Assembly: GCA_947594675.1 (NCBI GenBank)
Contig: CANQEF010000083.1
Location: 1 to 5,309, forward strand
Length of the DNA: 5,309 nt
Direction: 5' to 3'
Source of the DNA: an uncultured Bacilli bacterium
Lineage (GTDB): Bacteria; Bacillota_I; Bacilli_A; RF39; UBA660
Positions 1 to 5,309 of this stretch are shown here, piece after piece (position 1 is the stretch's first letter; each line of letters begins with the position of its first letter). The translations under genes were made by a program, and so were the position numbers. The notes below the pieces were generated by a model. The model was not told the origin of the DNA. It saw only the letters and a list, made by a program, of their open reading frames with translations, and did not search any database.

Positions 1-878
1 TCCAAGTCGCAGCGAGTTCTCAAGATCAGGTTTATTGTGATCCTGATCAAGGTTGTTCTTCACCAATTGATGGTCAATGGGGAGAAGTTTATAGTGGATT
101 AAATCATGGTCGTCAAATTAAGCCTCCTATGGCACAAAATCATAAAATGCGCCAGTTGGCTGCTGAAACAATGGGAGAGGTATTAGTTAATAATCAAGGT
201 AATATAATTTATACTGGTTTTGGTAGTGGTATCCAAAATAGGATGGAATCCTTAGCAAGAAGTGGTTTAAATTATAAGCAAATTTTATTAGAAATATATG
301 GCAATTTAGGTGCTAGTGATATTCAAAAAAATAGTTGTAATGATGGTAGCTCTTCTTGCGGTGGTAGTGTTTCTGTTGGGCCATTTGCTGGATGGAAACA
401 ATATAGTGGTACATGGACTGGTGTTCAATTAGGAAGTAGTAATGAAACTATAAGAAGTGCTGGTTGTTTGGTAACTTCTGTTGCAATGCTTATTGCTAAG
501 AGTGGTGTTTCAACAAATATAAGTGATTTTAATCCTGGTACTTTTGTTGAGTATTTAAATACTCATGGTGGTTTTGTTGGACCTAATTTTGTTTGGGCAA
601 GTACATCTAAAGTTGCGCCAACGTTTAATTTTCAAGGTAAAATTGATGTTTCTGGTAAATCAAAAAATGATAAACTTAATACTCTTAAAGGTTTATTACA
701 AAGAAATGCTTATGTGGTAGCTGAAGTAAAAGGTTCAACAGGACAACACTGGGTTGCTATAGATGGGATAGATAATGATAAGATTTTAATGATGGATCCA
801 GGTAGTCAATCAACTGATATGTGGAGTCAATATCCTTGGAATAATACGAGTCAATTTGCTTATTTTATGGTTGGGTGA
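1..878 (+). CDS. SpoIID-like / C39-like cysteine peptidase cell-wall protein, 5' truncated
   Basis: The frame is open from base 3 to the TGA at 876-878, giving 291 residues with the amino end missing. The ATG at 129 is unlikely to be the start: it has no Shine-Dalgarno and coding-like sequence continues upstream. Bases about 15-320 resemble the C-terminal half of SpoIID/LytB domains (peptidoglycan lytic or amidase-enhancer family): DQVY, then ETMGEVLVNNQGNIIY, a GFGSGIQNRM segment in the place of the family's GHGVGMSQYGA, then LARSGLNYKQIL. A Ser/Gly/Cys linker (bases about 333-375) leads to a C39-like papain-fold domain with W-x-Q-Y, AGCLVTS (candidate nucleophile Cys at 465-467), GQHWVAIDG (His at 747-749) and MMDPGS (Asp at 795-797). 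CX5C (36-56) and CX6C (336-359) pairs suggest disulphides outside the cell. The likely role is cutting or remodelling peptidoglycan or its peptides during conjugation; that role is inferred. Four bases separate it from the next gene. Family assignment of the C39-like half is firmer than of the SpoIID-like half. Confidence 0.75.
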   Translation, partial: QVAASSQDQVYCDPDQGCSSPIDGQWGEVYSGLNHGRQIKPPMAQNHKMRQLAAETMGEVLVNNQGNIIYTGFGSGIQNRMESLARSGLNYKQILLEIYGNLGASDIQKNSCNDGSSSCGGSVSVGPFAGWKQYSGTWTGVQLGSSNETIRSAGCLVTSVAMLIAKSGVSTNISDFNPGTFVEYLNTHGGFVGPNFVWASTSKVAPTFNFQGKIDVSGKSKNDKLNTLKGLLQRNAYVVAEVKGSTGQHWVAIDGIDNDKILMMDPGSQSTDMWSQYPWNNTSQFAYFMVG

Positions 879-885
879 TACGATG
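874..885 (+). promoter_or_regulatory. Ribosome binding site deciding the start of the second gene
   Basis: GGTGAT at 874-879 matches the 3' part of the anti-Shine-Dalgarno complement and sits just before the ATG at 883. It overlaps the TGA stop of the upstream gene (876-878). This favours the ATG at 883 over the in-frame TTG at 856, which would add nine residues overlapping the upstream gene. The arrangement suggests translational coupling. Confidence 0.6.
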
Positions 886-1665
886 AGAAATAAAAAAACT
901 TATATAGTAATTTTAGTATTTTTGGTTGTTTATTTAATTGTATTTTATCTATTTTGGGGTAAAAATTATCTCAAGAAAAGCGCTTATACGACAACTATTA
1001 TGGTTGGTGATAATACTATTTGGAGTTTAAAAGATAAAAAATGGATTAATATTACTAAGAAGACTTCAATAGATGAATTAAATTGGCAAAAATTTAATGT
1101 TTTTGTGGATAATGAAAGTTTAGGTAATAATTATCTTTGGCATGATGATAAATGGTATGTATTTGATGATAATAAAAAGGCTATTCCTTTTTCAGGTAAA
1201 TTTTTAGCTTATAAGTCTAATGCTACGATAAATGTAATGACTTTTCAAGAAGAGAAAATAGATGATTTAACTTATGTAAATGAAGTTTTAAGAGATAATA
1301 ATTTAAGTGTAAATTCTAAAGTTACTACTAGTACTAAGGTAAGTGCTGATATTGATAGTGATTCAATGAATGAGGATTTTTATTTAATAAGTAATGCTTT
1401 TAGTGATGAAGAAGTTTTTGATGTTTTGTTTTCTATAGTTTTTATGGTTAAAGATCAAAAGATATATTATTTGTATAAAGATATTTATGAAAATGATATG
1501 AATTATAATGAATGTAAGCCATATATTAATTATATTTTGGATATTGATGATGATAAAAAGTATGAAGTTATACTTAGTTGTGGAAAATATAGTATTCAAA
1601 AACAATTAGATATGTTATATGAGTATACCGAAGAGGGCTTTAAAATAATTATTTCTAACCAGTAA
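883..1665 (+). CDS. Single-pass membrane protein of unknown function with two DxDxDxxxE motifs
   Basis: This is a 260-residue protein whose family I do not recognise. A short basic amino end (MRNKK) is followed by a hydrophobic helix at about residues 7-25, then a polar, aromatic-rich domain. By the positive-inside rule this domain should face outside, as a signal-anchor protein. Two motifs with identical spacing, D156/D158/D160/E164 and D220/D222/D224/E228, each run into a beta-type stretch (FYLIS and EVILS). This resembles the Ca2+-binding loops of FG-GAP/VCBS-type repeats, although the usual glycine is absent. Only two cysteines (211, 233) lie in the external part. The start at 883 is chosen for its GGTGAT site; an extended TTG start at 856 is less likely. 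It follows the peptidase gene by 4 bp and is probably cotranscribed with it. An accessory surface role in the conjugation module is only a guess from position. Confidence 0.8.
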   Translation: MRNKKTYIVILVFLVVYLIVFYLFWGKNYLKKSAYTTTIMVGDNTIWSLKDKKWINITKKTSIDELNWQKFNVFVDNESLGNNYLWHDDKWYVFDDNKKAIPFSGKFLAYKSNATINVMTFQEEKIDDLTYVNEVLRDNNLSVNSKVTTSTKVSADIDSDSMNEDFYLISNAFSDEEVFDVLFSIVFMVKDQKIYYLYKDIYENDMNYNECKPYINYILDIDDDKKYEVILSCGKYSIQKQLDMLYEYTEEGFKIIISNQ

Positions 1666-1694
1666 TAGACAGTTTGGAGATTTTAAGTTATAAT
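1666..1694 (+). promoter_or_regulatory. Predicted sigma-70/sigma-A promoter for the coupling-protein gene
   Basis: TAGACA (1666-1671, 5 of 6 to TTGACA) and TATAAT (1689-1694, perfect) are separated by exactly 17 bp in the 54-bp gap before the coupling-protein gene. The -35 begins directly after the TAA of the preceding gene. Transcription would start near 1701, giving a very short leader of about 20 nt. No terminator is visible between the preceding gene and this promoter, so read-through from upstream would add to its output. Confidence 0.65.
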
Positions 1695-1703
1695 AAAGTA
1701 AGA

Positions 1704-1722
1704 GAAGGGAAGAATTACCATG
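1704..1722 (+). promoter_or_regulatory. Ribosome binding site of the coupling-protein gene
   Basis: GAAGGGA at 1704-1710 lies 9 bp before the ATG at 1720 and supports that start. The predicted protein then begins with a short basic segment followed by a membrane helix, as expected for VirD4-type proteins. Confidence 0.6.
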
Positions 1723-3969
1723 AAATTTAAATTTCGAGCAGACCCAGAAGATTTATTGATGTTTATACTATTTGCGATATTTTTATTATATATAGTAGCA
1801 ATAGGTGTTGTGAATCTTTCAACATTTGCTTCTGAAGGTCATTTAGCAGGTTTAAATCCATTTCCAGCTTTTGCACCTCAATACATAGGCTCAACATTAT
1901 TATTTTATATTTTAGCTTTGATTGGTTTATGTGTTAGTGTTAGTTCTATATTTTTTGAAAGAGAAAAAGGTTTTGGAATTACAACTGATAAAAAAGATAA
2001 AGGTTATTCTAGATGGGCTAAGGATAAAGAAATTAAAGAAGAGTTGAAAGTTGTTTCAATAACTGATCCTACTAGTAAAGCTGCAGGTGTTCCATTAATT
2101 CTTAATGAAAAGGAAATGTGGATAGATGATAGTGAGTATCATACTTTGGTAATAGGAGCTACTGGATCTGGTAAAACGCAGACTGTTGTTTTTCCACAGG
2201 TAAATAGTTTAGCTAAGGCTAAGGAGTCAATGATTATAACAGATCCTAAGGGTGAAATTTATGAACAAACGGGAGAAATGTTAAGGGATAAAGGTTATCA
2301 AATATTACTTTTGAATTTCCGTGATCCTCAGAATGGTAATTCATGGAATCCGATGACTTTGCCTTATGAAATGTATAAATCGGGTAATCAAGATAAAGCT
2401 ATTGAGTTATTAGATGACTTAGCTTTAAATATTTTGTATGATGATTCTAACAAAAATGCTGATCCTTTCTGGGAAAAAACATCAGCTGATTATTTTTCAG
2501 GAGTAGCTTTAGGATTGTTTGAAGATGCTAAACCTGAAGAAATTAATATTAATAGTATTTCTGTAATGACTACAGTTGGTGAAGAAAAATTTGGTGGTTC
2601 TACTTATATTAAAGAATACTTTAATGCTAAAGATCCTGGTAGTGCTGCTGCTATAAACGCATCTAGTACAATTATGGCTCCAAGTGAGACAAAGGGAAGT
2701 ATTTTGTCCGTATTTAAACAAAAAGTTAAGCTATTTGCCTCTCGTGATAATTTAAGTGAAATGTTATCTCATAGTGATATAAATCTTGAAAGTATTGGTG
2801 AAAGACCAACTGCTGTATTTATAGTAATTCAAGATGAAAAGAAGACATATCATTCTTTGGTAACTATCTTATTAAAACAAATTTATGAGACATTAATAGA
2901 TGTTGCTCAAAGACATGAGGGAAAACTTCCTGTTAGAACAAATTTTATTTTGGATGAGTTTGCTAATATGCCTCCTTTAAAAGATGTAACGACAATGATT
3001 ACGGCGGCTCGTTCAAGAAAAATTCGTTTTACTATGATTATTCAGAATTTTGCTCAACTTGATTCTACTTATGGAAAAGAAGATGCTGAGACTATTCGTG
3101 GTAACTGTGGTAATATAATTTACTTAATTACAACTGAATTAAAGGCTTTAGAGGAAATATCTAAAATGTGTGGAGAAGTTAAATCTAAAAAGGATGATAA
3201 GACAGCCTCAACTCCTTTAGTTACAGTGTCTGATTTACAAAGAATGAAACAATTTGAAGTAATTATCTTGCGAATGCGTAAGCAGCCTTTTAAGACAAAA
3301 TTTACACCTAATTTTAAGCTTAATTGGGGAAAGACTTATCCTAAGGCAACTTATCCTACTAGAGAAAAACAAGAAGTACATATTTTTGATATAAAAGAAT
3401 TTGTAAAAGATCAAAAGAAGAAAAAGTTGTTAGAAATGATAAATTCAAGTGATAATAATGATGGTGGTGGAGAAAGACCAATACCTAATATGATGCCACC
3501 TTATCCTAATCCATTTGGGCCAATTCCATATGATATGATTCCTAAAAAAGAAGTAGGTAATGATGAGATAAAAATGCCAGATTTTTTAACGAGAAATCCA
3601 AACAATATACCTGATAGGAAAAATCCTTTCATTAATACTGGTAATAATCAGATAGAAGAGAAAATTCCTTTTTCAAATCCTTTTGCTCCAGTTGAAGATG
3701 ATAAAGATGACGATTTAGGTTTTGATGTTGATGAACTTGTTAGAAAAATTGATGCTAAGATAGCGGAATTAGAAAAAGAAGAACAAAAGGCTAAGGAAGA
3801 AGAAAAACAACAAAAACAGGAAAAGATGGAAGAAGAGAAGAAGGATAATAAAACTAGTATTAATGATTTGTTTGAAGAAGATTCTAGTACTAAACAAGAG
3901 ACTAATCTAGATTTAGATTATGATGAGTTAGATGATGATGAATTCTTTGATGATTTTTTTGATAATTAA
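1720..3969 (+). CDS. VirD4/TraG-family type IV secretion coupling ATPase
   Basis: This 749-residue type IV coupling protein would form a membrane-anchored, FtsK/TrwB-like hexameric ATPase that recruits the relaxase-DNA complex and passes it to the conjugation channel. Two amino-terminal membrane helices (about 12-33 and 55-79) enclose a short outer loop, as in VirD4. The Walker A motif is G146-ATGSGK-T153, followed by TDPKGE (174-179). The Walker B motif is FILDE (409-413), followed by AARSR (429-433) and IIQNFAQLDSTYG (440-452), characteristic of the TraG/VirD4 nucleotide-binding domain. Residues about 180-400 include the all-alpha insertion. The conserved core ends near residue 570. The remaining roughly 180 residues are atypical: proline-rich with three NPF triplets (597-599, 635-637, 653-655), a Glu/Lys/Gln coil (about 670-710) and an acidic tail with FF pairs (730-749). 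The gene has its own promoter and strong site, and is followed after 15 bp by the bitopic protein gene. The family call is firm; the substrate is unknown because no relaxase is in view. Confidence 0.95.
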   Translation: MKFKFRADPEDLLMFILFAIFLLYIVAIGVVNLSTFASEGHLAGLNPFPAFAPQYIGSTLLFYILALIGLCVSVSSIFFEREKGFGITTDKKDKGYSRWAKDKEIKEELKVVSITDPTSKAAGVPLILNEKEMWIDDSEYHTLVIGATGSGKTQTVVFPQVNSLAKAKESMIITDPKGEIYEQTGEMLRDKGYQILLLNFRDPQNGNSWNPMTLPYEMYKSGNQDKAIELLDDLALNILYDDSNKNADPFWEKTSADYFSGVALGLFEDAKPEEININSISVMTTVGEEKFGGSTYIKEYFNAKDPGSAAAINASSTIMAPSETKGSILSVFKQKVKLFASRDNLSEMLSHSDINLESIGERPTAVFIVIQDEKKTYHSLVTILLKQIYETLIDVAQRHEGKLPVRTNFILDEFANMPPLKDVTTMITAARSRKIRFTMIIQNFAQLDSTYGKEDAETIRGNCGNIIYLITTELKALEEISKMCGEVKSKKDDKTASTPLVTVSDLQRMKQFEVIILRMRKQPFKTKFTPNFKLNWGKTYPKATYPTREKQEVHIFDIKEFVKDQKKKKLLEMINSSDNNDGGGERPIPNMMPPYPNPFGPIPYDMIPKKEVGNDEIKMPDFLTRNPNNIPDRKNPFINTGNNQIEEKIPFSNPFAPVEDDKDDDLGFDVDELVRKIDAKIAELEKEEQKAKEEEKQQKQEKMEEEKKDNKTSINDLFEEDSSTKQETNLDLDYDELDDDEFFDDFFDN

Positions 3970-3987
3970 AAGGAGTGATACAAAATG
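3969..3987 (+). promoter_or_regulatory. Near-consensus ribosome binding site of the fourth gene
   Basis: AAAGGAGTGAT at 3969-3979 matches the 16S rRNA 3' end almost throughout, lacking one G of AAAGGAGGTGAT. GGAG ends 9 bp before the ATG at 3985. It starts on the last base of the preceding stop codon, so coupled, strong translation is expected. Confidence 0.75.
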
Positions 3988-5193
3988 GCTTCAAAATTTA
4001 ATGTAGTTGGTAAAGTTAATAATATAAAAACAGAAGAAGTTGAAGATGAATTAGAAGAAGAAATAAAAGCTAAAGAAGAAAAAAATAAAGCTAAGAAAAA
4101 CATGATGCTCTTTATGTGTATAATTGTGGGAGGAGTACTTCTTCTTTTACTTATTCTCTTTATTTCTTCATTGTTTGTCAAGAAAAGCTATACGTATGAA
4201 CAAATTGAAAATATTATTGAAAAAGCAACTATATCTTACTTTAAAGATCACTCTGATTTATTGCCACAGGTTGATGGTGGTGTTGTAGAAATTGGTGTTG
4301 AAAATTTAGTTGCGGAAGGTAAGATGAAGAGTCTTAGTGAGTATACGAAAAAGGGAGAGATTTGTTCGGGTAGAACTTTGGTGGAAAAGACGGGCTCTCA
4401 GTATTTATATACACCTTATTTAGATTGTAATGATAGTTTTCAAACGGTAGAATTAGCGGGGAAAATCTTAAAAAATGAGCCAGTAATTACTTCGGGATAT
4501 GGTCTTTATAATATAAATAATAATTATGTTTTTAGAGGAGAAAATGTCAATAATTATGTAGAGTTAGAACAAGGATTATGGCGTATTGTAAAAATAAATA
4601 GTAATAATAATATTATGCTAATAAAAGAATCTGGTGTTGGTAGTCCTCTTGCTTGGGATGATCGCTATAATAAGGATGTTAATTATGCCTCTGGTATAAA
4701 TATTTATAGTGCAAGTAGAATAAAAGAATATATTGATAAAATGCTTACTAATCCGGTTGATACATTAAATGAAATTTTCCTTGGTAAAAAGGATAAGGAA
4801 AAAATAATATCTTATAATATGTGTGTAGGAAAAAGAGATGAAAATGCTACTGACAATAGTGGAGAAATTGAATGTAGTCAAACGTTGGAGTCTCAGAAAG
4901 TCGGTTTATTACCTGCTTATGATTATATTAATGCTAGTGTTGATAATAATTGTAAGAAAATAGGTGATATTTCTTGTCAAAACTATAATTACTTGAAAGA
5001 GAATTATAATTGGTGGTTATTAACTGCTGATAGTACTACTTCATATAGAGCTTATAATATTAATACTAATGGAAAGATTGTCTTAAGTAATGCTATTTAC
5101 TATGCTTATGTGCGACCTGTTATTTATTTGAATAATAAAGTTTTATATAAGAGTGGAACGGGAACAAAAGAAGATCCTTATAAATTAAGATAG
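3985..5193 (+). CDS. Bitopic surface protein: acidic coil, membrane helix, pilin-like and DUF6273-like ectodomain
   Basis: This is a 402-residue protein. Residues 14-39 form a charged Glu/Lys-rich segment that is probably helical and cytoplasmic. Residues 40-64 are one strong membrane helix, followed by KK. The ectodomain has two parts. Residues about 68-165 (YTYEQIENIIEKA, then LVAEGKMKSLSEY, CSG at 127-129 and YLDC at 145-148) resemble the body of pilin/pseudopilin-like Bacillota surface proteins, but there is no GFTLIE prepilin signal. Residues about 185-402 carry LWRIVKI (198-204), GLLPAYDYI (307-315), WWLLT (343-347), YRAYNI (354-359), VRPVIYL (376-382) and a GTGTKEDPY end. This pattern matches DUF6273-type domains, which have a C-type-lectin/FGE-like look. 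Six external cysteines (127/148, 280/297, 323/331) could form three disulphides. It follows the VirD4 gene by 15 bp and ends in a terminator. A role as adhesin or minor pilin-like part of the transfer apparatus is inferred. The membrane topology is well supported; the domain names are tentative. Confidence 0.85.
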   Translation: MASKFNVVGKVNNIKTEEVEDELEEEIKAKEEKNKAKKNMMLFMCIIVGGVLLLLLILFISSLFVKKSYTYEQIENIIEKATISYFKDHSDLLPQVDGGVVEIGVENLVAEGKMKSLSEYTKKGEICSGRTLVEKTGSQYLYTPYLDCNDSFQTVELAGKILKNEPVITSGYGLYNINNNYVFRGENVNNYVELEQGLWRIVKINSNNNIMLIKESGVGSPLAWDDRYNKDVNYASGINIYSASRIKEYIDKMLTNPVDTLNEIFLGKKDKEKIISYNMCVGKRDENATDNSGEIECSQTLESQKVGLLPAYDYINASVDNNCKKIGDISCQNYNYLKENYNWWLLTADSTTSYRAYNINTNGKIVLSNAIYYAYVRPVIYLNNKVLYKSGTGTKEDPYKLR

Positions 5194-5224
5194 GAACCTA
5201 TTATGATTAGGTTTCTTTTTTTTT
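5192..5224 (+). terminator. Rho-independent terminator
   Basis: AGGAACCTA (5192-5200) pairs with TAGGTTTCT (5208-5216): 9 bp including one G-U, around a 7-nt loop. A run of nine T follows (5216-5224). The stem starts inside the TAG stop of the fourth gene, closing the transcription unit immediately. Confidence 0.85.
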
Positions 5225-5260
5225 CATAAAATATGATAGTGTGAAAAGTTTTATGGAAAA
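5220..5260. repeat. Imperfect inverted repeat after the terminator
   Basis: Bases 5220-5232 can pair with 5248-5260 (CATAAAA against TTTTATG, flanked by T-A pairs and two G-T wobbles) around a 15-nt loop. Competing pairings exist: AGTTTT (5247-5252) with AAAACT (5257-5262), and ATATGA (5231-5236) with TCATAT (5265-5270). In AT-rich DNA some of this is expected by chance; no function is assigned. Confidence 0.35.
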
Positions 5261-5282
5261 CTAGTCATATTAAATGAAAAAG

Positions 5283-5306
5283 ATATTAAAATGAAAATTT
5301 TAATAT
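5283..5306. repeat. Perfect 10-bp AT-only inverted repeat with GAAA loop
   Basis: ATATTAAAAT (5283-5292) and ATTTTAATAT (5297-5306) are exact reverse complements separated by GAAA. Read on the minus strand the hairpin is followed by CTTTTTC, so it could terminate a gene entering from the right on that strand. It could also be an operator. The stem has no G-C pair, so it would be weak as RNA. The surrounding bases 5225-5309 hold no open frame longer than a few codons. Confidence 0.55.
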
Positions 5307-5309
5307 AAA

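Noticed and set aside
129..131. ATG at 129 as the start of the first gene
   Set aside because: No Shine-Dalgarno precedes it and the same frame is open to the window edge with sequence fitting the SpoIID-like domain, so it is an internal methionine.
856..882. TTG at 856 as the start of the second gene
   Set aside because: It overlaps the end of the first gene and has no ribosome site; the ATG at 883 has GGTGAT in place and leads directly to the signal-anchor helix.
1384..1605. Minus-strand 73-codon open frame inside the second gene
   Set aside because: Isoleucine/asparagine-rich shadow of AT-rich coding sequence, with no ribosome site or recognisable domain.
2509..2721. Minus-strand 70-codon open frame inside the coupling-protein gene
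   Set aside because: Lies wholly within the conserved VirD4 coding region and shows no independent coding signal.
3430..3966. VirD4 tail as a separate fused gene or a frameshift product
   Set aside because: The frame is continuous, codon use matches the rest of the gene, and a clean ribosome site for the next gene follows the stop, so it is a genuine extension.
3966..4181. Minus-strand 71-codon open frame over the start of the fourth gene
   Set aside because: Its serine and phenylalanine runs are the complement of the acidic coil and membrane helix codons; it is antisense to a well-supported gene start.
5232..5237. TATGAT as a -10 element of a downstream promoter
   Set aside because: No acceptable -35 hexamer lies 16-18 bp upstream (the bases there are the terminator stem), and no downstream start codon opens a frame longer than a few codons within the window.
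5274..5309. ATG codons at 5274 and 5291 as gene starts
   Set aside because: Both frames reach a stop after five or six codons and neither has a Shine-Dalgarno.

Overview
The window is strongly AT-rich, with A/T-ending codons throughout, Bacillus-type Shine-Dalgarno sequences (GGAGTGAT, GAAGGGA, GGTGAT), a near-consensus sigma-70/sigma-A promoter and a U-tract terminator. TGA is used as a stop (end of the first gene) and tryptophan is TGG, so the standard bacterial code applies and this is not a Mycoplasma/Spiroplasma-type code. This suggests a low-GC Gram-positive organism (Bacillota, or a Mycoplasmatota-like gut lineage that keeps TGA as a stop). That placement is inference from composition and gene type only.

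Layout: four plus-strand genes fill almost the whole window. (1) Bases 1-878 hold the 3' part of a gene open at the window edge. It encodes a secreted or surface protein that reads as a SpoIID/LytB-like segment followed by a C39-like cysteine peptidase domain with visible Cys, His and Asp. (2) Bases 883-1665 encode a 260-residue single-pass membrane protein I do not recognise, with two equally spaced DxDxDxxxE motifs. A 54-bp gap follows, holding a good promoter (TAGACA-17-TATAAT) and a ribosome binding site. (3) Bases 1720-3969 encode a VirD4/TraG-family type IV coupling ATPase with an unusual, about 180-residue proline/NPF-, coil- and acid-rich tail. (4) Bases 3985-5193 encode a 402-residue bitopic protein: acidic cytoplasmic coil, one membrane helix, and an ectodomain that looks like a pilin-like segment plus a DUF6273/C-type-lectin-like domain. 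A rho-independent terminator overlaps its stop codon, so genes 3 and 4 look like the end of a transcription unit. The last 85 bases contain no gene but several inverted repeats, including a perfect 10-bp AT-only hairpin.

How the genes may work together: a coupling ATPase next to a peptidoglycan-active enzyme and bitopic surface proteins is the expected make-up of part of a Gram-positive conjugation module (integrative conjugative element or plasmid). The enzyme would open the wall, VirD4 would feed the relaxase-DNA substrate to the channel, and the bitopic proteins would be channel accessories or contact/adhesion proteins. No relaxase, VirB4, VirB6, integrase or attachment site lies in the window, so the element itself is inferred. 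The least described parts are the VirD4 tail, the calcium-site-like membrane protein and the composite ectodomain protein directly after VirD4.
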